Part shown: positions 45,883 through 55,316 of the stretch, in pieces
How the letters are laid out: each line of letters begins with the position of its first letter
How positions within the stretch are numbered: position 1 is the first letter of the stretch
Assembly: GCA_016208305.1 (NCBI GenBank)
Contig: JACQYI010000054.1
Location: 62,001 to 126,000 of the forward strand
Length of the DNA stretch: 64,000 bases
Direction: 5' to 3'
DNA from: Oscillatoriophycideae cyanobacterium NC_groundwater_1537_Pr4_S-0.65um_50_18
GTDB taxonomy: Bacteria; Cyanobacteriota; Cyanobacteriia; Elainellales; Elainellaceae
Notes under the pieces: model-generated
Database searches by the model: none
What the model was told of the DNA's origin: nothing
Seen by the model: the letters and a program-made list of their open reading frames with translations, nothing else
Program-made: the position numbers and the translations under genes

Positions 45883-47394
45883 ATGAGTCTCCTCAATATT
45901 ATTTCTTTTATTGGAATTTTTGGGCTATGCGCGATCGCCTGGCTGTTTTCAGAAAACCATAATCCTAAGTATTTTCCCTGGCGGGTTGTGATCGTCGGGA
46001 TTCTGCTTCAGCTTTTGCTGGGTTTTTTGGTGTTCATGATGCCTGCTACGCGAGAGCTGCTGCAAGGGTTGAATAGCTTGCTCAACGTTCTCTTTGATGC
46101 GGCCGATGCAGGAGCAAGGTTTATATTTGGCAGCAATTTAGTGCCGTTACCTGGACAGGAACCGCTGGTGCTGTCTCCGCTGGCGGGAGCCTGTGCGCCC
46201 GGTTCGACGCAGGTGATCTCAGGGCTGTGTGGCATTCGGTTGGGCTATATCTTTGCCTTTCGGGCTTTGCCTGCGCTCATTTTCTTCTCAGGGTTAATGG
46301 CGTTGCTTTCAAGCCTAGGCATTATCCAGGTCATCACCCGCCTCTTCGCCAAGATTTTTTATCCTCTGATACGGCTGAGTGGTGCAGAATCTCTAAGCGG
46401 AGCCGCCAATGTTTTTGTCGGGGTTGAGGCGGTGATTGTCGTGCGGCAGTATCTCGCCAAAATGACCCGCAGCGAGCTATGCGCTGTTTTGGCTTGCTGC
46501 TTTGGCACGGCAGCTTCTTCCACGCTAGCGATATATGGAGGCTTTCTGCGCCCTGTATTTCCTAATATTTTGGGGCACTTGGTTTCAGCCTCCATCCTGG
46601 CGATTCCGGCCTGCTTTTTACTATCAAAAATTTTGGTGCCTGAGACTAGCGCGCCGTTAACGGCAGATGGCCTGCCTGACCAACCCCTACATGCGGATGA
46701 AAATGGAGGTAGGGGTTCCAGGACATCGCTCGAGCGAGTTGGCCCTATGGAGGCGGCGATCGAAGGCGTTATCGATGGGGTGAGAATGGCAGTGGCGATC
46801 GCTGGCATTCTGATTTTGATTCTAGGCTTGGTGTATTTAATTAACCAATTCTTTGGCGGATTGACCCGCTTGCCCAGCCCTATAGGCGGTTGGTTTAAGG
46901 TGCTAACGCTGCAAAATCTTTTGGGCGCGCTATTTTTGCCCTTAACGGTTTTGACAGGTGTTTCTCTGGAATGGCAAGAGTTATGGAATTGTTCGGTGCT
47001 GATTGGTCGCAGGTTATTTGAAACATCGATTCCTCCTTATCAATCTTTGGGAGTGGCAGCTGTGACAGGTGCCTTGAGCAGTCGCGCTGTGGTCATTGTC
47101 AGCTATGCCCTTTCAGGGTTTGCCCACCTCGCGGCTCTGGGGATTTTTGTAGGAGGACTAGTTGCCTTGATTCCTTCCCGCCGCAAAGAAGTTGGCGAAT
47201 TGGGCTGGAAGGCTCTGCTAGCGGGGACATTGGCGACTTATATGATCGCCTGCGTCGCCGGGACATTCGATACAAACAATCCTAGTATTTTGGGTAGCCC
47301 TGCCGCTCAGCCCTCCGTGAGTGCGCCCAGTCCAACCTCTACCAATCCCGTAACGGCTCCAGAGGGTGCTCCGATCGCGCCTTCTGTTCCCTAG
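45883..47394 (+). CDS. nupC: Concentrative nucleoside transporter (CNT/NupC family)
   Basis: A 503-residue inner-membrane symporter that imports nucleosides with Na+ or H+. The CNT signature region is visible (FGLCAIAWLFSENHNP, SGAESLSGAANVFVGVEAV, FGTAASSTLAIYGGF, ALSGFAHLAALGIFVGGL). The C-terminus has a Pro/Ser/Thr-rich tail beyond the last helix. It converges on a secreted 5'-nucleotidase gene 69 bases away, which would supply its substrate outside the cell. Confidence 0.93.
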   Translation: MSLLNIISFIGIFGLCAIAWLFSENHNPKYFPWRVVIVGILLQLLLGFLVFMMPATRELLQGLNSLLNVLFDAADAGARFIFGSNLVPLPGQEPLVLSPLAGACAPGSTQVISGLCGIRLGYIFAFRALPALIFFSGLMALLSSLGIIQVITRLFAKIFYPLIRLSGAESLSGAANVFVGVEAVIVVRQYLAKMTRSELCAVLACCFGTAASSTLAIYGGFLRPVFPNILGHLVSASILAIPACFLLSKILVPETSAPLTADGLPDQPLHADENGGRGSRTSLERVGPMEAAIEGVIDGVRMAVAIAGILILILGLVYLINQFFGGLTRLPSPIGGWFKVLTLQNLLGALFLPLTVLTGVSLEWQELWNCSVLIGRRLFETSIPPYQSLGVAAVTGALSSRAVVIVSYALSGFAHLAALGIFVGGLVALIPSRRKEVGELGWKALLAGTLATYMIACVAGTFDTNNPSILGSPAAQPSVSAPSPTSTNPVTAPEGAPIAPSVP

Positions 47395-47410
47395 GCGATG
47401 AAAGGAAGAG

Positions 47411-47441
47411 ATTTTTGTGAGCGCGTCGCGCTCACAAAAAT
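47411..47441. repeat. Perfect 14-bp palindrome with GTC loop (likely bidirectional terminator)
   Basis: Arms 47411-47424 and 47428-47441 (core GTGAGCGC-GTC-GCGCTCAC inside A/T flanks), exactly between convergent nupC and the 5'-nucleotidase gene. Confidence 0.75.
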
Positions 47442-47462
47442 TTCTAAAGTCAGCCAATTAAT

Positions 47463-50051
47463 TTAGTCAAGGCTGACAAAATCGGCTCTGGTGAGATTGT
47501 TCGCATTGAAATTGCGTAACATCATCAGCAGATCGTTGCCCAGGCTGATTGCGGTATTGCGTCCCGACTGTTCGATCGTCAACCTACCAAAAGTCAGTCG
47601 TCCGGAAAGCGCCAGCCTATCTTGGCGATCGGCAAAGTCTGTGACGAAGTTAGCGCCTCTACCCGTTTCTAGCACCGCTATATCTCTGCCTCTGCCTAAG
47701 CTGAAGACATCTGAGCCAGCGCCGCCCAAGAGAGTGTCGTTGCCGTTACCTCCCAGCATTCTGTCAGTACCGCTGCCGCCTCTCAGCAGATCATTTCCGG
47801 CATCGCCTTGCAAGATGTCGTTGCCGAGGTTGCCGTCCATCTCATCGTTGCCGCTCAAGCCAAACAGTCGGTCATTGCCGCTTAAGCCCACCAGCACGTC
47901 ATCGCCAACATTGCCCCGTAAGCGGTCATTGCGGTTTGTGCCGTTGACTTGACGGCCGCCGCTGAGAATGGCGTCGCTGCGCAGGCTGATGTTTTGAATT
48001 CTTGTGTCTTGAGCCGCAGCCGTATCCTCTTCGCTGTAAGTGCCGACCTGACTGAGGTACTCTGCTAAGGCATCCTGTTCGGTACCTGCCGTAGCAAAGG
48101 TGAAGCCTCCCGCAGCGATCGCCACAGCCGGATCAATTCTGCCATTGCCGTTCAAATCCGTTGTGGTTTCGCCTGTCAGATCAACCCGATTCGCCAGCGT
48201 TGGGTTTTCGTTAATGAACCGGAAGAAAGGATAGCCATCTCCGCCTGCGGTGGTGGTAGTGCCTGCCAAAAAGTTGAGCGTCACCATGCGAAAGCTGCGG
48301 CTGGGGTTGCCCACAACAGCGCCATTCTCTACAAGCACATCTACGATTTTGTCGTTGTCGTTGACAACCACCAGCGATCGAATTCTTTGCCCCGTTGTGG
48401 TGACGCTGCCATCCGCCGCCAAAACCTGAGCGGGTTGGGTCGCATCGAAACTGAACTTGAGGCCAGAAACCTGGGGAAAAGCGCCAGGCGTGGCACCCGC
48501 TCTCACGCCCGATACCCCGTTTTCTAGCAGCTCTTTGAGTTGAGCTGCCGTCACGGTAATTAGCGACAGGGCATTGTTAAAGCGCAGAGAGTTTTCGATG
48601 TCGAGTTGGGAGACGCTCCCCGTCGTTTTGTTAGGGGCTAGGGGATTGGGTTGGGGTGGAAGCCGATCCACAGCGCTGTTGTCTGTTGCGCCAGAAGCCG
48701 CAGAAACAACGCCTATGTTGTCTCGAATGCCCCCGCCGTTTTTCAGAGAGATGACAACTGTGGGGTCAATTTGCTTCCCATAGGCCAAATTGGCATCAGC
48801 GGTGAGGTTGCCCAGATTGGTTTCCTCAGTACGCACAGAACCGCGATCGCCATTCAAAAAGAAGGTGGTTTTACCCGTGATCAAATTATCTTTTTGCGAG
48901 ATTACGTCCCGTAGACCATCGGTGATGGCCACAACATTAGGGTTAGCCCGCTCTCTAGGGTTAACATCGCTGCCATAGACGCGATCGACCCCTGCTTCGT
49001 CAGTGGCAAAAGCGCCATTTAGCGTTGAATTGAGGCTATTGGTGTCGATAATGCCGTTGTCATCAAAGGGCAGCACTAATCGACCCACATACTTGTAGTT
49101 GCCATCCGTATTGACGACCAAGATAGGCTGTCCTGTGGCCGAAGTTTTGACGATGGGGTAGTCTCCATCGCGGGTGTCCCCCGAACGGAGGGTGTCGTTG
49201 GCATCCGATAGCAGCGTATTGGAACCTCCAGCAATGATGACATCGACATCGCGAAGACGGCGGGCTAACTCATCCCGCTCGATCGCGATTTGCTGCATGT
49301 GCGCCACCAAGACAATCTTGTTGATTCCAGTAGCGGCTAGCGCATCTACCGACTTTTGGATCTCAGCGGCTAGTGCATCATAGTCGGTAGGGTTGGCAGG
49401 CAAAACGCCGATTTGTCCCGAAGCGGTAATTTGCCGCAGGGTCGGCGTAGTCGCTCCAACCACGCCGATCTTCTGATCATCGGCAGTTCCCGTTACTCCA
49501 TCGTTACCTGCAACCGTAATCACCGTACTCTCTGCCAGCTTGCCTCTAATAGAACTCGCCTCAGCCGTAGCCTGATTGGTTGCCAAATCGGTCGATCGCA
49601 AATTTCCTAGCGCCACCTCAGGCGCATAGTCAAGGTTGCTGCTGATGTAGGGGAAACTGGAGCCGGGGCTACCGCCTCCCGATCGCAGCGCAGCGCCAAA
49701 CTGTGAAACGCCCAAGTCAAGATCATGGTTGCCGACTGCCGAGGCTTGAATGCCAAACTCATTGAGGATAGCTACATCACCCCGACCGATGAGTGGACTG
49801 CTGGAGGTGCCTAGCCCGCCGATCCCGTTGAGGGCTGGATCGCTGGAACCGTAGAGAAATGGCCCTGGGATCGAGTTGTCTCCGGAAGAGAGCGTGATCG
49901 TATTGGCTAGAACCGTCGAAGAAACCCCATACTGCCCAGTAGAGCTGGTTTTGAAATAGTTGAGGACGGCAGAAAAGCCAACGGCATCTTCTAAAGCTGC
50001 AATGCCGCCTTCAAAGTCGGAGGCATGGAGAATCTGGAGCGTTGTAGGCAT
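47463..50051 (-). CDS. Secreted 5'-nucleotidase / metallophosphatase with RTX repeats
   Basis: An 862-residue protein. The N-terminal calcineurin-like phosphoesterase domain shows LQILHASDFEGG, GNHDLDLG and VLVAHMQQIAIERDELA, so the two-metal site is intact. The 5'-nucleotidase C-terminal domain follows (about residues 390-620: TNLGNLTADANLAYG, KNGGGIRDN, ENSLRFNNALSLITVTA). The last 170 residues carry RTX repeats (NDRLRGNVGDDVLVG, GNLGNDILQGDAGNDLLRGG). It should release phosphate and nucleosides outside the cell after calcium-dependent folding. There is no N-terminal signal, as expected for type I secretion. Phosphate regulation is likely in such genes, but no Pho box was found. Confidence 0.92.
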   Translation of the reverse strand: MPTTLQILHASDFEGGIAALEDAVGFSAVLNYFKTSSTGQYGVSSTVLANTITLSSGDNSIPGPFLYGSSDPALNGIGGLGTSSSPLIGRGDVAILNEFGIQASAVGNHDLDLGVSQFGAALRSGGGSPGSSFPYISSNLDYAPEVALGNLRSTDLATNQATAEASSIRGKLAESTVITVAGNDGVTGTADDQKIGVVGATTPTLRQITASGQIGVLPANPTDYDALAAEIQKSVDALAATGINKIVLVAHMQQIAIERDELARRLRDVDVIIAGGSNTLLSDANDTLRSGDTRDGDYPIVKTSATGQPILVVNTDGNYKYVGRLVLPFDDNGIIDTNSLNSTLNGAFATDEAGVDRVYGSDVNPRERANPNVVAITDGLRDVISQKDNLITGKTTFFLNGDRGSVRTEETNLGNLTADANLAYGKQIDPTVVISLKNGGGIRDNIGVVSAASGATDNSAVDRLPPQPNPLAPNKTTGSVSQLDIENSLRFNNALSLITVTAAQLKELLENGVSGVRAGATPGAFPQVSGLKFSFDATQPAQVLAADGSVTTTGQRIRSLVVVNDNDKIVDVLVENGAVVGNPSRSFRMVTLNFLAGTTTTAGGDGYPFFRFINENPTLANRVDLTGETTTDLNGNGRIDPAVAIAAGGFTFATAGTEQDALAEYLSQVGTYSEEDTAAAQDTRIQNISLRSDAILSGGRQVNGTNRNDRLRGNVGDDVLVGLSGNDRLFGLSGNDEMDGNLGNDILQGDAGNDLLRGGSGTDRMLGGNGNDTLLGGAGSDVFSLGRGRDIAVLETGRGANFVTDFADRQDRLALSGRLTFGRLTIEQSGRNTAISLGNDLLMMLRNFNANNLTRADFVSLD

Positions 50052-50344
50052 AAGTTTTTAAGGGAACCTGTAAGTTCAGAGGTTAAGTTCAGAAGTATTG
50101 CTGCACGATCCCCAAAATTTCATACTGAAATTAAGCCTGGCTCATCTCAGCGTTAAGCTTGATTAACATCCGATTAAAAGCCTCTGTAAACCCCTGTATT
50201 TTTGGGTACGAGCCTAGCTGAACTTGGGCTAAAAGCAGGTTTATGGCATTGCGTATCGGAATCTGGCTCACAATCCGTAACTCAATCCATGACTCAATGG
50301 GGGGCAAGACGGTGGTTTCGATAGAATAAAGGGAACTGCTCTCG

Positions 50345-52990
50345 ATGAGCTTTGTGAGCAATCGCCAGCAAATTTGCTCTCACCCCCACTGTTTGCCAAT
50401 CTCCTCTGCAAAACCCTTGATTCAAGCCGAAACTCTACAATTACTGGAATGGTCGCGTCTGTGTCGTCATTTGGCAACGTTTGCTGCCACAAAGCTGGGA
50501 GTCTTAGCGACCCAGAATTTAAGGATCCCCGATCGCATAGAGGACAGCCTAGAGCTGCTAGCGCAAACGCAGGAAGTCTATCGGCTCGACCATGATGTGC
50601 CCAATGGCCTGTCGTTTGAAGGGATTCACGACATCGGTGACTCTTTAGAAAGAGCCGGACTGCAAGGCATCTTGTCGGGAAGTGAACTGCTAGAGATTGC
50701 CACTACCCTCGCCGGAACCCGACAGCTGCGCCGCGTGATTGATGGCCAAGAAGATCTGCCTGTGTTGACTGCGCTTGTGGCCGATCTGCGCACCTATCCT
50801 GAACTAGAGCAAGAAATTCATCGCTGCATTGACGATCGCGGTCAGGTCGAAAATCGTGCCAGCCCCAAACTGGAGGGCATTCGCAATAGCCTGCGCCAGG
50901 TGCGCGATCGCATTCAGCAAATGCTGCAAAACCTGTTGCAGCGCCAGTCTAATGCCGTTCAGGAGTCATTGATTACCCAACGGGGCGATCGATTTGTGAT
51001 TCCGGTCAAGGCCACCCACAAAGAGGCCATTCCAGGGGTAGTGCATGACACCTCGACCAGTGGCGCTACGCTCTATGTCGAACCGCATTCGATCGTCAGC
51101 CACGGCAATCAGCTGCGTCAGCTCTTGCGCCAAGAACAGGTAGAAGAAGAGGCTGTGCGGCGCAAGCTCACCGAACAGGTGGCTGCCGTTCAGCCTGATT
51201 TGGAAAAGCTGCTGGCGATCGCGACCGTGCTAGACCTGGCAACGGCACGCGCCCGCTACTCCTTTTGGCTAGGGGCAAATCCGCCTCGCTTTGTCAATTT
51301 TGAGCCGCTGCGCCAAGGCAACTCGGATCAGCGTGAAGCAGAGGCCACACAGCCAGAATCGATTACGCTGCGCCAACTGCGCCACCCGCTCTTGGTTTGG
51401 CAGCAGCAGCATGAGCAAGGTACGCCTGTTGTGCCGATCGACTTGGTGATTCAGCCTCACATTCGGGTGGTCGCTATTACGGGGCCAAACACCGGAGGTA
51501 AGACCGTTACGCTCAAAACTCTGGCGCTGGCGGTGCTCATGGCGAAGGTGGGGCTATTTGTTCCGGCACGCGAACCTGTAGAAATTCCTTGGTTTGAGCA
51601 GATTTTGGCCGATATTGGCGACGAACAGTCGTTACAGCAAAGCCTCTCGACATTTTCAGGCCATATTCGCCGCATTAGCCGCATTTTGAGCGCGATCGCA
51701 CCCGCAAAGGCAGATTTGCCAGCAACCCTAACGGCTACGCTACCCGAACTTACGGCATTCTCCGAGAATTCTGATGATTCTGAGGCTGATGATTCTGAGG
51801 CCGATAATTCAGCCGATAACTCTGAGAGAGTTCTGGCGACCGCTCCCAGCCTCGCCAATGCCCTAGTCCTGCTTGACGAAGTGGGGGCGGGCACCGATCC
51901 TTCGGAGGGAAGTGCCCTCGCGATCGCCCTCCTGCAATATCTGGCCGATCATGCCTTGCTGACGATCGCCACAACTCACTTTGGCGAGCTAAAAGCGCTG
52001 AAATACCAGGACGATCGGTTTGAAAATGCCTCGGTTGAGTTTAATGATGTCACCCTATCGCCTACCTATCGGCTGCTGTGGGGCATTCCTGGCCGATCGA
52101 ATGCGTTGGCGATCGCGCGGCGGCTGGGGTTGGATGAAGGCGTGGTAGAACAGGCACAAAGCTACGTGGGCGGTGGCTCTTCTCAAGAAGTGAATCAGGT
52201 GATTGCGGGTCTGGAGGCACAGCGGCGCAGACAAGAAGAAAAAGCGCAAATGGCTGAAGATCTGGTGAAACAGTCTGAACGGCTTTACCGGGAGGTATCC
52301 CGTAAGGCAGATATGTTGCGCGATCGCGAGCGGGAGTTGCAGCAGCAGCAAGAACAGGTGATTCAGCGGGCGATCGCAGAGGCGAAATCTGAAATTGCTC
52401 AGGTCATTCGGCGGCTGCAAAAGGGATCAACGGCGCAAGAGGCACAGCAGGCTACCGAAGCGCTGAACCAGATTGCCGAGCGCTTGCCTTCTCGTCAGCA
52501 ATTGCCCAAGCCCAAGCCGGGTTTTAGACCCAAGGTGGGCGATCGCGTCCGGATTCCTCGGCTGGGGCAAACGGCAGAGGTGCTGACCCATCCGGGAGCC
52601 GATGGGGAACTGACCGTGCGCTTTGGGTTAATGAAAATGACCGTGGCGCTGACGGATGTGGAGTCTCTACAGGGCGAAAAAGCTGAAGTGCCGCCCAAGC
52701 CCAAACCTGTAGAAGCGCCACCGAAACCTGTAGAACCCCCGCCGATGATTCGCACCTCGCGCAACACGATCGATCTGCGGGGTAGCCGCATTGCCGATGC
52801 CGAAGTCGTGCTAGAGCAAGCCATTGCCAAAGCTGAGCCAGGCGGACTCTGGGTGATTCATGGACATGGCACAGGCAAGCTGCGACAGGGGGTGCAGGAG
52901 TTTCTCAAGCGGCATCCTCAGGTGGCAAAGTATGAGCTGGCCGAACAAAACGATGGTGGCAGCGGGGTCACGATCGCTTACATTCAGTAG
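50345..52990 (+). CDS. mutS2: Endonuclease MutS2
   Basis: An 881-residue MutS-like ATPase with a C-terminal Smr domain (TIDLRGSRIADAEVVLEQAI, VIHGHGTGKLRQGVQEFL). Walker A is GPNTGGKT (about residues 379-386) and Walker B LLDEVGAGTDPSEGSAL (about 509). MutS2 suppresses homologous recombination or, in some bacteria, rescues collided ribosomes. Between the Walker motifs there is an extra acidic, repetitive stretch (NSDDSEADDSEADNSADNSE, about 473-492). The family-like start IQAETLQLLEWSRLC is reached only from a TTG at 50417; the ATG at 50345 adds 24 residues and is given as start with some doubt. Confidence 0.93.
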   Translation: MSFVSNRQQICSHPHCLPISSAKPLIQAETLQLLEWSRLCRHLATFAATKLGVLATQNLRIPDRIEDSLELLAQTQEVYRLDHDVPNGLSFEGIHDIGDSLERAGLQGILSGSELLEIATTLAGTRQLRRVIDGQEDLPVLTALVADLRTYPELEQEIHRCIDDRGQVENRASPKLEGIRNSLRQVRDRIQQMLQNLLQRQSNAVQESLITQRGDRFVIPVKATHKEAIPGVVHDTSTSGATLYVEPHSIVSHGNQLRQLLRQEQVEEEAVRRKLTEQVAAVQPDLEKLLAIATVLDLATARARYSFWLGANPPRFVNFEPLRQGNSDQREAEATQPESITLRQLRHPLLVWQQQHEQGTPVVPIDLVIQPHIRVVAITGPNTGGKTVTLKTLALAVLMAKVGLFVPAREPVEIPWFEQILADIGDEQSLQQSLSTFSGHIRRISRILSAIAPAKADLPATLTATLPELTAFSENSDDSEADDSEADNSADNSERVLATAPSLANALVLLDEVGAGTDPSEGSALAIALLQYLADHALLTIATTHFGELKALKYQDDRFENASVEFNDVTLSPTYRLLWGIPGRSNALAIARRLGLDEGVVEQAQSYVGGGSSQEVNQVIAGLEAQRRRQEEKAQMAEDLVKQSERLYREVSRKADMLRDRERELQQQQEQVIQRAIAEAKSEIAQVIRRLQKGSTAQEAQQATEALNQIAERLPSRQQLPKPKPGFRPKVGDRVRIPRLGQTAEVLTHPGADGELTVRFGLMKMTVALTDVESLQGEKAEVPPKPKPVEAPPKPVEPPPMIRTSRNTIDLRGSRIADAEVVLEQAIAKAEPGGLWVIHGHGTGKLRQGVQEFLKRHPQVAKYELAEQNDGGSGVTIAYIQ

Positions 52991-53017
52991 TAGATCGATG
53001 TATGTCTCTCCTCTACT

Positions 53018-55237
53018 TTGCTTAGGTTTCTGGTTCAGGCTTGGCGATCGCCAGCGTTCTTAAGAATTTTTTGTGGGCGCGCGCGCGTCCATAAAAAATT
53101 CTCTGCCCTAGCTTGGGCGACGGTGATACTGTGTCTAGGGATTAGCCTATTTTGTCCCCAGCCCTCTTGGGCAGCCATGTTGCCAGAGCGATCGCCCCTG
53201 ACGCTAGAGCTACTGCAAAGTCGGCTGAAAACCCCCACCCAAAGCGACGGTATCCGCACCATTGACCTGAGTCGGATGGTGATTGATCTGCGCTCTGAAG
53301 CGTTTCGGGAGCAGTTTTATCGCTTAATCCAGGGACAAATCCAGCGATCGAATCTGCCGCTAGGACTGGATTTGAGCTATTCCCTGGTGCAGGGAGAATT
53401 TAAAGTGAGTTCGTTGGGTCTACGAACGCCGCTCTATGGGAAGACTCTGCCCATTTTTAGCGAAGCCGAACAGGCGCAACTCGCCCGCGATCGTCTGCGT
53501 CTGTCTCAGCTCAGTCAGCTTTCGCGATCGCTGCTGGTGCAAGATCAACCTGCGGCATTGCAAATCACTGTCTTGCGTGCCCCCGTGACGTTGATTCAGA
53601 CTCGCTTTGAGGGCTTTGTGAACTTCACAAACACCTTTTTTCTTGGACGAGTAGAGGCTCAAGGCGCAATCTTTAGCCAGGGTAGCGACTGGACGGAAGC
53701 TCGGTTTAGCAAGCTCACTAGCTTCAGCAGCGCTATTTTCCAGCAAGACACAAAGTTTCGCAGCGCCATATTTTTCGATCGCGCCAAGTTCAACCAGGCG
53801 CAGTTTCAGGGTAACGCTAATTTCCAGAGCAGCGAATTTTATGCCAACGCCAGCTTTCATCAGGCGATCTTTCAGCAGGGGGTGAATCTGACGCGCATCC
53901 AGTGGCGCGACAAAGCAGATTTTGCCCAAACGCGCTGGCAGATGTCGGCGCTCTTCGATCGCAGCAAATTTGCCCAATCGCTGTTTCTCACAGAAGCCGT
54001 TTTTGAGAAACAGGTTAGCTTTCGCCAAGTGCAGTTTAGTCAGCCTGTGAACTTGCGGGGAGCCAGCATTCTTTCCCTAGCTGATTTTTCCGATGCCGGA
54101 TTTGCAGCGATCGCCTATCTCAATCTTTCGGATCTGCAATTTGACCCTAAGCAAGCCACGATTTTGGGCAATCCAGGCCAAATTGGTCGCGTCATCTCTG
54201 TGCCCTCGCTGCAAGGCAATGAGGCGATGCTGCGTAAGCTGGTGCAAAACTTCCGGCAGCTTCAGCAAATTTCTGATGCCAACCGCATTGAGTACACGAC
54301 CGAGAAACTGCGGCTCCAGCGGCTTCAACAGAGAATTCTGGGTACCGATCTCAACACGGCGACCCGCTCCCAGCTCCAGCAAATTGGGTTTTCTACGGCG
54401 CAGGTCGAGGCGATCGTTCAATCGCGGATGCGGCAGGTTTTTCGCAACACCAACGATATTCTGCGCGTTGAGGGCGTTGATCTCGGCACCTATGTCAAAG
54501 TGCGCGATCGTATTGTCACCCGCGAACCTCTAGCCGGGGGATGGCTACTAGATGCCTTTCGTTGGCTAGGACTCAGCCTGCTGCTGCTGCTCACCCACTA
54601 CGGCACAAACTTTTGGCTGGTGTTTGGCGTGGGTCTGGTGGCGATCGCCCATTTCGGCATTCTGTTTTGGGGGGTCGATCGCTTTCGGCGGCTTCACCCG
54701 AAGCCCGTGGTGCCAACAGCGCTAGAAACCGTCTGGGCTTGGGGCGGGTTCAGTCTCATCACGCTGATGGGGATCATCGCTATTTTTCGCAGTGGTGAAC
54801 ATCCTGGCTTTACGCTGGCCTGTCTGGAACTGGTCATCATCCCGATTCCAGCTGTCTTGACGGGGTTTATCTACGGGCGCGGGCGCTTTCATGACCTAAT
54901 GACAGTCAGCTATTTTGTCGAAGATGCTAGCTTGCGCCAACTCCGCTTCATGATTGGCAGACTGCCCAACATTCCGGCCTATCCTCAGTTTCGTGAGCGC
55001 TATTCCTCGATTGTCTGGGATCGGCGCTGGAGCTGGCTCAACTATTTTGATCTCAGCCTCAACAACCTGTTTCGGCTTGGCTTCAACGATATTCGTCTGC
55101 GCGATCGCCATATTCCGGGGTTAATTACAGCGCTGGTTTGGTATCAATGGACGATCGGCCTGCTGTATTTTGCGCTGTTGCTCTGGACGCTATCTCGCAC
55201 CATTCCAGGACTGAACTTACTCATTTATTTCAAGTAA
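53018..55237 (+). CDS. Exported pentapeptide-repeat / ComEA-like HhH / multi-pass membrane protein
   Basis: A 739-residue protein with a rare layout. A signal-peptide-like segment lies near residues 30-52 (VILCLGISLFCPQPSWA). Pentapeptide repeats follow at about 191-365 (ANFQSSEFYANASFHQAIFQ). A helix-hairpin-helix pair at about 445-500 (LNTATRSQLQQIGFSTAQ, NTNDILRVEGVDL) resembles the DNA-receptor ComEA. Five membrane segments fall between about 510 and 735. The exported pentapeptide and HhH parts would face the periplasm or lumen. The start is unclear: TTG 53018 is the only start codon before the signal region, and a long palindrome covers codons 16-28. It lies 27 bases after mutS2, so they are probably cotranscribed. 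The function is unknown. Confidence 0.8.
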   Translation: MLRFLVQAWRSPAFLRIFCGRARVHKKFSALAWATVILCLGISLFCPQPSWAAMLPERSPLTLELLQSRLKTPTQSDGIRTIDLSRMVIDLRSEAFREQFYRLIQGQIQRSNLPLGLDLSYSLVQGEFKVSSLGLRTPLYGKTLPIFSEAEQAQLARDRLRLSQLSQLSRSLLVQDQPAALQITVLRAPVTLIQTRFEGFVNFTNTFFLGRVEAQGAIFSQGSDWTEARFSKLTSFSSAIFQQDTKFRSAIFFDRAKFNQAQFQGNANFQSSEFYANASFHQAIFQQGVNLTRIQWRDKADFAQTRWQMSALFDRSKFAQSLFLTEAVFEKQVSFRQVQFSQPVNLRGASILSLADFSDAGFAAIAYLNLSDLQFDPKQATILGNPGQIGRVISVPSLQGNEAMLRKLVQNFRQLQQISDANRIEYTTEKLRLQRLQQRILGTDLNTATRSQLQQIGFSTAQVEAIVQSRMRQVFRNTNDILRVEGVDLGTYVKVRDRIVTREPLAGGWLLDAFRWLGLSLLLLLTHYGTNFWLVFGVGLVAIAHFGILFWGVDRFRRLHPKPVVPTALETVWAWGGFSLITLMGIIAIFRSGEHPGFTLACLELVIIPIPAVLTGFIYGRGRFHDLMTVSYFVEDASLRQLRFMIGRLPNIPAYPQFRERYSSIVWDRRWSWLNYFDLSLNNLFRLGFNDIRLRDRHIPGLITALVWYQWTIGLLYFALLLWTLSRTIPGLNLLIYFK
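53064..53101. repeat. 17-bp palindrome within the 5' end of the pentapeptide/HhH gene
   Basis: Arms 53064-53080 and 53085-53101 pair with two G-T wobbles; the core is alternating GCGCGCGC. It belongs to the same class as the intergenic palindromes but lies in the predicted coding start. Confidence 0.65.
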
Positions 55238-55316
55238 GAATCATCGTCACGGGACGGCCTGCTTGTTTCTTGCCAGTTTTGCCCATACTGAGGGCAGAAC
55301 TGTGCTAGCTCAATTT

